A stretch of 64,000 nucleotides of DNA. It comes from Ga0077527 sp964531455. Lineage in GTDB: Bacteria > Pseudomonadota > Gammaproteobacteria > Burkholderiales > SG8-41. The stretch is taken from assembly GCA_964531455.1 (NCBI GenBank), contig CAZHFZ010000010.1:19275-83274 (forward strand). The letters run 5' to 3'. Position 1 is the first letter of the stretch; the number at the start of each line of letters is the position of its first letter. Below the pieces are notes generated by a model. The model did not search any database. It was not told the origin of the DNA and worked only from the letters and a program-made list of their open reading frames with translations. This document shows positions 16,403 to 25,042 of the stretch, in pieces. Made by a program: the position numbers and the translations under genes.

Positions 16403-16885
16403 ATGTCCAATTCCCGTCGCGTTTCCGGTTTTACATTGATTGAGTTGATTGTCGTCATCATCCTCCTTTCAATTCTTGCCGCAACAGCACTGCCACGCTT
16501 CGCCAACCTGCAGGTGCAGGCGCGTATCGCCAAGCTGAATGGTGCGCTGGGCGCGGTGAAAGGCGCTTCTGCATTGGCCCACGCGGCCTGCCTTGCGTCG
16601 ACCCCGCAGTGCAGCGCGACGCTGTTGATGGAAGGCGTCAATGTCACCATGGTCAATACCTATCCGACCGCAGATGCGGCGGGTATTGTCACCGCAGCGG
16701 GTTTGAATGTAGGCCCTACCTCGGCTGATGGTTACAACATTCAGGGTGGAGGTGCTGCAGCCGGTACTCCGGTGACTGTAATGGTGCTGGGTAATGATCC
16801 GCCCAACTGCAGCTTTACTTACACATCGCCGGTTGCGGCCAGTCAATCGCCGGTATTTGGAATTCTGGTAACGTCGGGCTGTTAG
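16403..16885 (+). CDS. mshB: MSHA type IV pilin (MshB-like)
   Basis: A 160-residue prepilin. The leader MSNSRRVSG is cleaved before FTLIEL (Glu5 present), followed by the pilin helix IVVIILLSILAATALPRFA. Two Cys near residue 63-70 (AACLASTPQCS) and two at the C-terminus (PPNCSF and final GC) can form disulfide loops. An upstream ATG at 16373 is in frame but lies inside a repeated promoter-like motif. Its tandem partner at 16936 has a much stronger ribosome site and a terminator, so this one is likelier the minor MshB-type pilin; roles could be swapped. Confidence 0.8.
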   Translation: MSNSRRVSGFTLIELIVVIILLSILAATALPRFANLQVQARIAKLNGALGAVKGASALAHAACLASTPQCSATLLMEGVNVTMVNTYPTADAAGIVTAAGLNVGPTSADGYNIQGGGAAAGTPVTVMVLGNDPPNCSFTYTSPVAASQSPVFGILVTSGC

Positions 16886-16935
16886 CCCGGTACTTTTTGC
16901 AGCAGCGCATTTCGGTTTTGCTTAAGGAGGTCTCA

Positions 16936-17385
16936 ATGAAACGGCAACAGGGTTTTACGATTATCGAATTGATCGTGGTTATCGTCGTGCTGGGTATTCT
17001 GGCAGCGACTGCGATTCCGCGTTTTGCCAATGTCGGCGTCGAGGCGCGCATTGCGTCGATGCGCGGCGTTGAGGGCAGCATGAATTCGGCGAAGGAAATC
17101 GTGCGTGCCAAATGGTATGCCGCGGGCTCGGCTACTCTGGCAACGGTGACTGCCGCTGACGGCACAAGTATCGGAGTACAGACAACGCCTGCGGCCCGTG
17201 CGGGTTATCCGACGGCTCAGGGTATGGATGATGCTTTGAATGTCGGCGGCGGGATTGATTGCACTGTCGCTGCTGGTGTGACGACTTGCATCCCGCAAGG
17301 TTTTGCAGCTTGCACCGTGACCTACACCGAAGCCACGGCACTCGTAGATGCTGGTGCGCTGAACGCGACCAACTGCGGCGGCTGA
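16936..17385 (+). CDS. mshA: MSHA major pilin (MshA)
   Basis: A 149-residue prepilin with a short leader MKRQQG cleaved before FTIIEL and the helix IVVIVVLGILAATAIPRFA. The mature domain is Ala/Thr/Gly-rich with cysteines in DCTVAAGVTTC, AACTV and the C-terminal NCGG. The ATG at 16936 has a near-perfect AAGGAGG (16924-16930), and a strong terminator follows at 17429. Both point to high expression, as expected for the main pilus subunit. Thr/Ser-rich surface segments make it a candidate substrate of the PglL-type transferase at 7796 (inference). Confidence 0.85.
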   Translation: MKRQQGFTIIELIVVIVVLGILAATAIPRFANVGVEARIASMRGVEGSMNSAKEIVRAKWYAAGSATLATVTAADGTSIGVQTTPAARAGYPTAQGMDDALNVGGGIDCTVAAGVTTCIPQGFAACTVTYTEATALVDAGALNATNCGG

Positions 17386-17428
17386 TCGTAACAGCGCAAC
17401 CGGCCCGCATCCGCGGGTGACAGCGCAG

Positions 17429-17466
17429 CGGGTGAGGGTGGCGATGAGCGACCTTCACCCGTTTTT
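17429..17466 (+). terminator. Intrinsic terminator after the major pilin gene
   Basis: Stem arms 17429-17439 and 17451-17461 (11 bp with one G-T pair), loop 11 nt, followed by TTTTT at 17462-17466. It lies between mshA and mshC, so most pilin transcripts should end here, with read-through supplying the minor pilins. Confidence 0.85.
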
Positions 17467-17478
17467 ATTTGTGGTGCC

Positions 17479-17940
17479 ATGACATACGCCAACCGCCAAT
17501 GTAAACGAGGGTTCACGACCATTGAATTGGTCGTGACCATTGTTATGATCGGCACGCTGGCCGCATTGGCGGTACCGCGGTTCATCGGTCGGGACAGCTT
17601 CGACTCGCGCGGGTTTTACGATAAATCCGCTGCGATCGTCCGCCTAGCGCAAAAGACGGCTGTGGCCTGGCGCCGCAACGTGTTTGTCTGCGTGACGGCG
17701 ACGCAGGTGACTGCAGGTACTGCCGTGGGTTGCGGCACGCCGCTGACCAATCCCGTCGGCGGTGGCGCTGCCACTGAAACGGCGCCTTCAGGTGTCACGC
17801 TGAATACAGTGACCTTCAGCTTCGACCGTCTTGGACGTCCGAGCGCGGCCGCGACCATCACGTTTTCCACCACGATTTCCGGCGACATCACGCGCCAGAT
17901 CAGCGTTGCAGCAGAGACCGGTTATGTCGCCGCAAACTGA
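17479..17940 (+). CDS. mshC: MSHA minor pilin MshC
   Basis: A 153-residue pseudopilin-type protein. The leader MTYANRQCKRG is cleaved before FTTIELVVTIVMIGTLAALA; Glu5 is present. The mature domain is GspH/MshC-like (KTAVAWRRNVFVCVTATQ, then a strand-rich Thr/Ala region). The gene begins 13 bp after the mshA terminator and its 3' end overlaps mshD by 17 nt, so C-D are translationally linked. Role: minor subunit or initiator of pilus assembly by family analogy. Confidence 0.85.
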   Translation: MTYANRQCKRGFTTIELVVTIVMIGTLAALAVPRFIGRDSFDSRGFYDKSAAIVRLAQKTAVAWRRNVFVCVTATQVTAGTAVGCGTPLTNPVGGGAATETAPSGVTLNTVTFSFDRLGRPSAAATITFSTTISGDITRQISVAAETGYVAAN

Positions 17941-18529
17941 GCACCAGTCGCTATGGTCGCGGTGCCGCCAGTGCGGCGCGTCACTCGTTGAGTTGATCAT
18001 GTTTATCGTGGTGATCGGTGCGGGGTTGGCCGGGATTATCGGCATATGGCAAACCACCGCGCAGGGCAGCGCCGATCCGCTGATCCAGAAACAGGCATTG
18101 GCCATCGCGGAGGCTTATCTTGAAGAAGCACTGGCCATGCCGTTTACCTATTGCGATCCCAATGATGCCAATGCAGCGACGGCAACATCGGCGGCGCTGG
18201 GCATCGTGCCCACGCTTTGCGCAACGACACTGGAGAGCATCGGTCCCGAAGCCGGTGAAACGCGCGGCAGTGCGACGACGCCGTTCGACAACGTCAATGA
18301 TTACAACGGGCTGGCCGGCGTGCCGGCGTCGATTGAAGGCCTGGCGACTGCGGGGCTGGGCGCGTACCAGGTGTCGGTAGCCGTGGTCGGGCAAAACCTT
18401 GTGGCCACCACGGCCACCGTTGCCGCGGCTGCAAGCCAGCGTGTTACGGTCACGGTGACCGGCCCCGCCAATATCACGGTCAGGCTGGACGGGTATCGCA
18501 CACGTTATGCGCCGAATGCGCTGCCCTGA
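17924..18529 (+). CDS. mshD: MSHA minor pilin MshD
   Basis: A 201-residue prepilin of the PilV/GspI kind. A long leader (about 20 residues, with basic residues) precedes the processing site at G/ASLVEL (CGASLVELIMFIVVIGAGLA), with Glu5 present. The mature part includes AYLEEALAMPFTYCDPNDA and TLCATTLES, giving a Cys pair. The ATG at 17924 overlaps the end of mshC; the frame extends 31 codons upstream in the mshC gene without a better start. Next is mshO. Confidence 0.83.
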   Translation: MSPQTEHQSLWSRCRQCGASLVELIMFIVVIGAGLAGIIGIWQTTAQGSADPLIQKQALAIAEAYLEEALAMPFTYCDPNDANAATATSAALGIVPTLCATTLESIGPEAGETRGSATTPFDNVNDYNGLAGVPASIEGLATAGLGAYQVSVAVVGQNLVATTATVAAAASQRVTVTVTGPANITVRLDGYRTRYAPNALP

Positions 18530-18533
18530 ACCC

Positions 18534-19364
18534 ATGCCGCATTTTCCCCTGAACCCGCAACGCGGCGTCACGCTCATTGAGCTGGTGATGGTGATCGTGG
18601 TCACCGGCATCATCGCTGCCGGGGTTGCGGTTTTTATCCAGCGCCCGGTTGAAGGCTATATCGATGCCGGCCGGCGTGCCACGCTGACCGACGAGGCGGA
18701 CACTGCTCTGCGCCGCATCACCCGGGATTTGCGCACGGCCCTGCCCAACAGCGTGCGTGTTGATCCCAGCGGCAGGTTCATCGAATTCATCGAGACGGTC
18801 GGTGGCGGACGTTACCGCGCCGAGCTCGACAGTATCGGCGGTGGCCAGATACTTGATTTCACGGCGGCGGATACTACTTTTGATGTCCTCGGTCCGGTGC
18901 CGCCGCTCAGCGCCGGCAATCATATTGTTGTCTACAATCTGTTCAGCACCGGCACGGTATCGAACGCCTATCAGGGCAGCAACCGCGCCTCGTTTGTCAG
19001 TGTGGCTGCGCCGACCATCACGATTGCGCCGGTCATCAGTCTGCCGTTTCCGGAACCATCCCTGGCCAAGCGTTTTCACGTGGTCACAGGGCCGGTGACC
19101 TACGGCTGTGTCGGCACCCAACTGTTGCGTTACTCCGGTTATGCCTACAACACCGCACAGGTGGCGCCCCCGGCGGGCGGCAGCAGTGCGGTACTGGCGG
19201 CGAATATCGATGCCGCAGCGTGCAATTTTGCCTATGCGGAAGGCTCCTTGGGGGAGCGTACTGGCACGGTGTCGATGATTCTGCAAATTAACAGCCTTGC
19301 TGCAGGCGGGGCCACCGAGAGGGTGCGACTGTTCCAGCAGGCGCAGATCAACAACTCGCCATGA
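18534..19364 (+). CDS. mshO: MSHA minor pilin MshO
   Basis: A 276-residue PilW/GspJ-type minor pilin: leader MPHFPLNPQRG cleaved before VTLIELVMVIVVTGIIAAGV, Glu5 present, then a GspJ-like domain (DEADTALRRITRDLRTALPN; FIEFIETVGGGRYRA). An alternative ATG at 18507 overlaps mshD; the one at 18534, 4 bp after the mshD stop, gives a normal leader. It overlaps mshP by 4 nt (ATGA). Confidence 0.85.
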   Translation: MPHFPLNPQRGVTLIELVMVIVVTGIIAAGVAVFIQRPVEGYIDAGRRATLTDEADTALRRITRDLRTALPNSVRVDPSGRFIEFIETVGGGRYRAELDSIGGGQILDFTAADTTFDVLGPVPPLSAGNHIVVYNLFSTGTVSNAYQGSNRASFVSVAAPTITIAPVISLPFPEPSLAKRFHVVTGPVTYGCVGTQLLRYSGYAYNTAQVAPPAGGSSAVLAANIDAAACNFAYAEGSLGERTGTVSMILQINSLAAGGATERVRLFQQAQINNSP

Positions 19365-19876
19365 ACATGCGTTGCATTCCACAACACGTACGCGGCTTCA
19401 GCCTGATCACCGCAATTTTTCTGCTGGTGGTGCTGGCCTCGCTGGGCGCATTCATGGTGATTTTCACCGGGCTCCAGCAAAGCACGGTGCAGGCAGATGT
19501 GCTCGGCGTGCGCGCCTATTACGCCGCGCGCGCTGGGGCCGAGTGGGGGCTGTACCGCACCCTGGATCCCGACAACACCATCGCGCCGGGTCCTGCAGGG
19601 TTTGTGACCTGTCCGCAGGCGGCGGGAACCCTGAATACGATGGGCGGATCGCTGTCGCCGTTTACCGTGGTGGTGACTTGCCAGGTGACAGCGCCGGATC
19701 CTACCGAGGGTGCCAAGACCTTGCGCGTGTTCCAGATCACGGCAACCGCCTGCAACAGCGCGACTTGTCCTGCCGCATCGCCGCCGTCCGGATACGTAGA
19801 ACGTCAGATTGCCGTCACTGTGGCGAAATGCAAAGACCCGGCTGCGCCGGCGCCGCGATACGAGTGCGGGTCTTAA
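19361..19876 (+). CDS. mshP: MSHA minor pilin MshP
   Basis: A 171-residue PilX/GspK-like protein. The N-terminus has the leader MNMRCIPQHVRG and then FSLITAIFLLVVLASLGAFM: position 5 after the cleavage site is Thr, not Glu, as is usual for MshP and for tip-located pseudopilins. AYYAARAGAEWGLYR resembles the PilX motif. Five to six Cys in the C-terminal half (VTCQV, TACNSATC, AKCKD, YECGS) suggest disulfides. The start overlaps the mshO stop. Confidence 0.83.
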   Translation: MNMRCIPQHVRGFSLITAIFLLVVLASLGAFMVIFTGLQQSTVQADVLGVRAYYAARAGAEWGLYRTLDPDNTIAPGPAGFVTCPQAAGTLNTMGGSLSPFTVVVTCQVTAPDPTEGAKTLRVFQITATACNSATCPAASPPSGYVERQIAVTVAKCKDPAAPAPRYECGS

Positions 19877-19886
19877 ATGTTATTAA

Positions 19887-19899
19887 AATCAATAGGTTA
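19887..19899 (+). promoter_or_regulatory. IHF-consensus site before mshQ
   Basis: AATCAATAGGTTA fits WATCAANNNNTTR exactly and lies in an AT-rich leader between mshP and mshQ. A nearly identical copy (one base different) is found before mshI. Binding is inferred from the consensus only. Confidence 0.4.
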
Positions 19900-19989
19900 T
19901 ATTGAATCAGAAGTGGGCGCTGATACCAGTGATCGTTTCAGGCGCAAACCTTGCTCGAGCAAGAAATGATCGAATTACCGATACCAACC

Positions 19990-22900
19990 ATGTTGATCAA
20001 CTTGAGCGCACAGCTTTGCGTGGCCCATTGCTGGCGCATAGTCCGCAGACGTTTGTCAGCGCTATCAATCCTATCCGTGATGGTTCTGACGGTACTGTCT
20101 GCAAGCGACGTCCGGGCGCAAGCCGGGTTTCAGGCGGCAGGTGCAGCGCAAAGCGGAACGGGCGCGGTGACCGTACCCTGGCCCGCACACCAAGCAGGGG
20201 ATATTGCATTGCTGTTCGTCGAAAGCCGGCAGGCTGAAGCCGTAACGCTGTCTACGCCGGCTGGATTCGCAGCGGTTGCAAACAGTCCGCAGTTCACGGC
20301 GTCCGATGCATTGGCCCCCAACACCGGTACCCGACTGACGGTGTTCTGGGCGCGCGCTACGTCAGCGGCGATGGCATCTCCTACCGTTGCAGATCCGGGT
20401 GATCATGTGCACGCGCGCATCCTCACATATCGACGCGTCGTCAGCAGCGGCACGCCTTGGGATGTCACCGGAGGCGGTGCCGAGAGCGGCGCGAACAACA
20501 CGACGCTGAGCGTGACCGGCGTCACCACCACCGTAGACAACACGCGTGTGGTTCAGGCGGCGTCGCGTAACAATGACAGCGCCACTACCGGATTTAGCGG
20601 CCAAACAAACCTCGGGCTGACGGGTATTGGCGAACGTTCCGATACGGGCACCAACCTTGGCGATGGCGGCGGCATCGGCGTCTGGGACGGTCTGCGGGTC
20701 GTGGCCGGAGTCATCGGTCCCACGGCGGTCACGGTGACGAGTTCGGTTAATGCCTTCCTGACCATCGCGCTGCGCCCTGCCACCACGTATTACAGCCGGG
20801 CCTCGGCAGGCTGGTCTGTCGGAACCACCTGGAGCACCGAGGGCTGCAACGGCGTGACTGCCAGCGCGGCTCCGTATGCAGGCTCGGATGTAGTGATCTG
20901 TAATGGACACACGGTCACGCTGGACACAAATTCGGCGAACCTCAATTCACTGAACATACAGACGACCGGGGTTCTGAATATCGGCAGCAGCGGAGCCGGA
21001 CGTACGCTGACCGTAAGTCCCGCATTGCCATCGCCCCCCGGAACCATCATCAATGATGGCACCTTGCGTTACAACACCGCGGGTAATCACACGATAACCA
21101 CCAACGGCACATTCACCAACAACGGAACCTTTACCTCGGCAGCGGGCATTGCCGGTACCCGCTCGTTTACGGCGACGGGCCTGATCACCAATACCGGAAC
21201 GATCCGGTTCAATGGTACAGCGGTAACCACCATCAACGCCAACGGCGGGTTCACCAACAACGGAACATTTGATGTCGACGCCGCGTCGAATCTGACTCAT
21301 ACATTCAATGTCCGTTCGACGTTCACCAATAACGGCACCGTGCAGTTCCGGCCGGATGGCAACAGTTTTGTATCGACCAATTTCACGACCGGCGCACCGG
21401 TCGTCGGCAGCGTGCTGACCGGCAGTGCTGGCAGCACGACGTTTTACAACGCCACAGTCAACAACAGCGGTGGCCTGACGCTGTCGGGCACGCACAACAT
21501 GAATGTGCTCAACGCGCTGACACTGACAACCGGGCCAATCATTACCAATGCCAACTATGTCTATGTTGCCAGCACCACGGCGATCGCCAGTGTGGGTGGC
21601 AATGATTTTGTGATTGGCAATCTGCGCATGAACTTCAATGCCGGCGCAAATATCACGCGCGTATTTGCGGTCGGAAGTGGTTTGGCACCGAACGCCCGAT
21701 ATACGCCGGTCAATATCCGTTTTGGCAGTGTAACCGCGACTGGTGATTTTACGGTCAGCACGACTGGTGCTGATCATCCGCAGATCGGTACATCTCCAAT
21801 CAATCCGGCGCAGAGTGTGAATCGGTTTTGGACGTTGACGAACGACAGTGTTGGCTTCCAGAGCGTTAACGGCAACAACAGAGTGATATTCACCTATGTC
21901 AACCCGGCGGACATTGATGTTGGTGTGGCGGTGCCGTTCGTGGTTGGTCGCTACAACGCGCCGACGTGGACGTCGATCACCCCGACCGTGGCGGTACCCA
22001 ATGTGACTTTGCCGGCGGCTGCGGTAACCAATGCAACGATGGCTGGATCGGCCGATTATGTAATAGGAGAGGCTGCGCCGGTGGTGCCGCCGCCCGGGGA
22101 TTTGAATGCCTTTGAAACAACGACGGGTGCCGGTGCAATTACGGGACGTATTTTCACCAAGCTGGTCGGCACCAACTTCAACCTGGATATCGTCGCCATA
22201 CTGGCGGGCGCACAGCACGCGACATTTACCAATACTGTGTTGGTGGATCTGGTGACCGGTTCGACCGGTGGGCTGAACTGTCCTGGCGCACCGGTAGCGA
22301 TTGCCGGCACTTCGCAGAACGTCAACCTTGTGAACGGCCGGGGTACCACGGGTGCTTTCAATATTGCGGCAACTGCTTATCGCGACGTGCGGGTACGGGT
22401 ACGTTTTCCGGTCATTGCGCCAACGGTAACCAGTTGTTCGACGGATAACTTTTCGATCCGTCCGACCGCTTTGACCGTGACGTCATCGAATGCCACGCAA
22501 ACCGGGACATCTGGAACCCCTGCCATCAAGACCGGAGCGAATTTCAATCTTGCTGCAACCGCGATCCCGGGATACGACGGTACGCCAACCATCAATAACG
22601 CACTGGTGACCGGCACGCCCACAGCCGGCACCATTGGCGGCAGCTTCGGCGTTGCGCCCATTGGAACCGGCATCGCGGCAGGCAACAGCTTTTTCTACAG
22701 CGAGGTTGGTCATTTTGGACTGGGCACCAATGCGGTTTTTGATTCGGGATTCACCAGTGTCGATTCTGGGGGCGGTGACTGCACCAACGACTTCTCCAAC
22801 GCGTTGGTGGGCGGGCGCTACGGCTGCAACTTCGGCAGCACCGCGGTGACTCAATCGACGGGCGTCAGCGGCTTCGGTCGTTTCATTCCCGACAATTTCA

Positions 22901-23925
22901 ACGTGACCTACAACGTACCGGCGATTGCGCCGGCCTGTGCGGGTTTCAGTTATGTCGGACAGAGCTTCAACTATACAACCGTGCCGGTGATGACGATCAC
23001 GGCGCGCAACGGCACGAACAACGGCCTCACCAATGCCACGACGGTCAACTACGCCGGCAGTTATGCGAAGTTCACCAATGCCCAGCTGGCGCTGGCGCCT
23101 TACGACACGAAGGCTGGCCGATATCTGCGCTTTGATACTTTGGGCGGGGGCAACACGCCGGACCTCGACCGCAGCGGCTTGCCGGATCCACTGACTGCAG
23201 ACCCGGTGATCAGTGCATTCACTGCCGGTGTGGGAACGTTTACGTTTTCCGGGGGTACCGGGTTCGGTTTTGCGCGCAGCGCTGCGACGCCCAGCGCGCC
23301 TTTCGATGCCGACATCGCACTGCGCCTGAACGTCATCGATACCGATAGTGTCGAATTTGCCGGCAATCCTGCTTCATTCGGCACCGCCAGTTCTGGTGGC
23401 GGCATCCTGTTCAGTGATGGTATTGCGGCAACCACCACCGACAAGCTGCAGCGCTACGGTCGACTGCGCATCGGCGGCGCCAGCGGGTCGCAGGTGTTGC
23501 CGCTGCGACTGCCGGTGGAGGCGCAGTACTGGACCGGCACCGCATTCGTGACCAATACGCTGGATTCATGCACCACGCTGGCCGCGAACAATGTCGGGCT
23601 CGGCAATTACAGTGGTAGTCTCAATGTCGGTGAAACCACGCCGAGCATTGTCAGCAGTCCCTTGCAGGCAGGACGTAGCGCGATTCGGCTGAGTGCGCCG
23701 GGTTCCGCCAACCCGGGCAGCGTGGATGTCACGCTGAATCTCGGCGGCGGCGCAACGGCGGATGCCTGTCCTGCATTTGCGCCGGCAGCTGTTGCGGGCA
23801 ATAAAACTCATCTGCGTGGAGCCTGGTGCAATCCCCCGGGCACTTACACCAAGGATCCTTCAGCCAGGGCGCGGTTCGGTGTCACGCGTGGGGCCGATCA
23901 GTCGATATATCGTAGGGAGCAGTAG
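19990..23925 (+). CDS. mshQ: Large MshQ-like MSHA surface/tip protein
   Basis: Exported giant of about 1311 residues. The signal peptide is a basic stretch (RRRLS) then a hydrophobic helix ending in a likely AxA site (SDVRAQA). The body is Thr/Asn/Gly-rich beta structure; near residues 375-455 are repeats of the TNNGTF type. The C-terminal third has the MshQ-family (DUF6701) features SFFYSEVGHFGLGTNAVF, GVSGFGRFIPDNFNVTYN and VLPLRLPVEAQYWTGTAF. Few paired Cys occur. Start codon is unsure: a TTG at 19951, ATG 19966 and ATG 19990 are all in frame and none has a good Shine-Dalgarno. MshQ is found at this place in Vibrio/Aeromonas-type loci and is proposed to sit at the pilus tip or surface; ligand unknown. 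Confidence 0.8.
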   Translation: MLINLSAQLCVAHCWRIVRRRLSALSILSVMVLTVLSASDVRAQAGFQAAGAAQSGTGAVTVPWPAHQAGDIALLFVESRQAEAVTLSTPAGFAAVANSPQFTASDALAPNTGTRLTVFWARATSAAMASPTVADPGDHVHARILTYRRVVSSGTPWDVTGGGAESGANNTTLSVTGVTTTVDNTRVVQAASRNNDSATTGFSGQTNLGLTGIGERSDTGTNLGDGGGIGVWDGLRVVAGVIGPTAVTVTSSVNAFLTIALRPATTYYSRASAGWSVGTTWSTEGCNGVTASAAPYAGSDVVICNGHTVTLDTNSANLNSLNIQTTGVLNIGSSGAGRTLTVSPALPSPPGTIINDGTLRYNTAGNHTITTNGTFTNNGTFTSAAGIAGTRSFTATGLITNTGTIRFNGTAVTTINANGGFTNNGTFDVDAASNLTHTFNVRSTFTNNGTVQFRPDGNSFVSTNFTTGAPVVGSVLTGSAGSTTFYNATVNNSGGLTLSGTHNMNVLNALTLTTGPIITNANYVYVASTTAIASVGGNDFVIGNLRMNFNAGANITRVFAVGSGLAPNARYTPVNIRFGSVTATGDFTVSTTGADHPQIGTSPINPAQSVNRFWTLTNDSVGFQSVNGNNRVIFTYVNPADIDVGVAVPFVVGRYNAPTWTSITPTVAVPNVTLPAAAVTNATMAGSADYVIGEAAPVVPPPGDLNAFETTTGAGAITGRIFTKLVGTNFNLDIVAILAGAQHATFTNTVLVDLVTGSTGGLNCPGAPVAIAGTSQNVNLVNGRGTTGAFNIAATAYRDVRVRVRFPVIAPTVTSCSTDNFSIRPTALTVTSSNATQTGTSGTPAIKTGANFNLAATAIPGYDGTPTINNALVTGTPTAGTIGGSFGVAPIGTGIAAGNSFFYSEVGHFGLGTNAVFDSGFTSVDSGGGDCTNDFSNALVGGRYGCNFGSTAVTQSTGVSGFGRFIPDNFNVTYNVPAIAPACAGFSYVGQSFNYTTVPVMTITARNGTNNGLTNATTVNYAGSYAKFTNAQLALAPYDTKAGRYLRFDTLGGGNTPDLDRSGLPDPLTADPVISAFTAGVGTFTFSGGTGFGFARSAATPSAPFDADIALRLNVIDTDSVEFAGNPASFGTASSGGGILFSDGIAATTTDKLQRYGRLRIGGASGSQVLPLRLPVEAQYWTGTAFVTNTLDSCTTLAANNVGLGNYSGSLNVGETTPSIVSSPLQAGRSAIRLSAPGSANPGSVDVTLNLGGGATADACPAFAPAAVAGNKTHLRGAWCNPPGTYTKDPSARARFGVTRGADQSIYRREQ

Positions 23926-23980
23926 TTCGGGCACTAGCAGTAGTAGGTCATAAATGGATGATTTTTTAAATATTCAATTA

Positions 23981-23993
23981 AATCAATTGGTTA
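23981..23993 (+). promoter_or_regulatory. IHF-consensus site before mshI
   Basis: AATCAATTGGTTA fits WATCAANNNNTTR and lies 56 bp upstream of the -35 of the mshI promoter, a usual distance for an architectural factor. Confidence 0.4.
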
Positions 23994-24048
23994 ATAATAT
24001 TCATGCGATTTTGTAAATTGACGCACATCAGAAAAGCATTATAAGTAT

Positions 24049-24076
24049 TTGACAACATTGGAAAATATGCTAGTTT
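24049..24076 (+). promoter_or_regulatory. Promoter of the mshI-mshN operon
   Basis: A perfect TTGACA (24049-24054), 16 bp, and an extended -10 (TGC followed by TAGTTT, 24068-24076). The mshI ATG at 24110 is 33 bp further. This is the best-looking promoter in the msh locus and implies the secretin/alignment genes are transcribed separately from the pilins. Confidence 0.65.
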
Positions 24077-24109
24077 TGGCCAATTTGGTGCAACACGGCT
24101 CAGGAACCC

Positions 24110-25042
24110 ATGAATCTGTTCGGTAAAAGTCGGCGTCCCGGCTGGTTGTGCCTCAACCTGCATCCTGATCGGGTGGACCTCTCGCACGTTCTGCTTGCAG
24201 GCAAGCCGCGCCCCGAAGTGTTGTTGTGCGAGTCGTTTCGCAAGGAAGGCGACGATGTCGTGACACTCAAACGGCTGCGGCGTGAACTCGGCCTTGACCG
24301 CTATCACTGCATGACCATGCTGAAGACGCATGACTATCAGATGTTTCCGGTGGACGCTCCGAAGGTGCCGGAGGCCGAGGCCCGCAGCGCGGTGCGCTGG
24401 GCTATCAAGGACATGCTGGACTATCCCGTTGATGCGGCGATGGTGGATGCCGTGAGCGTACCCGCGAACGAGGCTGGCGGACGGGCTGCGCAGATGCTGG
24501 CTGTGGCCGCGCGCAACGAACTGATCGCGTCGACAGTAAAGCCGTTTAATGACGCCAATATAGAACTCGATGTGATCGACATTCCCGAGTTTGCGCAGCG
24601 CAATGTTGCGAAGCAGCTTGAGGACCAAGGCCGCGGACTGGCGATGCTGTGTTTTGATGAGGCTGCGGCGACTCTGACATTTACCAGTGGTGGTGAACTT
24701 TATCAGTCGCGGCGAATCGATGTTTCGATGAAGGATTTCGCCGGCGATGCGCCTGCGGAAAGTCTTTACGACCGCGTCGCACTCGAATTGCAGCGTTCGC
24801 TCGACCATTTTGACCGGCAGTTCCGCAATGTTGCCGTGTCGCGCGTGGTGATCTCGCAGGTGCCGGGCGGGGATAAGCTGGCTGAATACCTCAACAGCAA
24901 TCTGACGCTGCCGGTGGAAATGTTCGACCTGGAAAAGATCATGGATTTTCCGGGTGTGCCGGAGTTGCGCGACCCGTTGCGGCAGACACAATGTCTGCAA
25001 CTCATCGGCGCAGCGATGCGCGAAGAGGTTGCGGCGCGATGA
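24110..25042 (+). CDS. mshI: MSHA biogenesis protein MshI (PilM-like)
   Basis: A 310-residue cytoplasmic actin-fold/PilM-like component of the inner-membrane alignment complex. It starts MNLFGKSRRPGWLCLNLHPD and contains PKVPEAEARSAVRWAIKDML (typical of the PilM/MshI N-terminal domain) and LAMLCFDEAAATLTFTSGGE. Preceded by a strong promoter and overlapping the next gene by 4 nt (ATGA). It should dock to the PilN-like protein encoded next. Confidence 0.85.
   Translation: MNLFGKSRRPGWLCLNLHPDRVDLSHVLLAGKPRPEVLLCESFRKEGDDVVTLKRLRRELGLDRYHCMTMLKTHDYQMFPVDAPKVPEAEARSAVRWAIKDMLDYPVDAAMVDAVSVPANEAGGRAAQMLAVAARNELIASTVKPFNDANIELDVIDIPEFAQRNVAKQLEDQGRGLAMLCFDEAAATLTFTSGGELYQSRRIDVSMKDFAGDAPAESLYDRVALELQRSLDHFDRQFRNVAVSRVVISQVPGGDKLAEYLNSNLTLPVEMFDLEKIMDFPGVPELRDPLRQTQCLQLIGAAMREEVAAR

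Noticed and set aside
20947..22218. A 423-codon open frame on the minus strand
   Set aside because: It is fully antisense to mshQ, is His/Arg/Gly-rich with no domain, and arises from the codon bias of the plus-strand gene.
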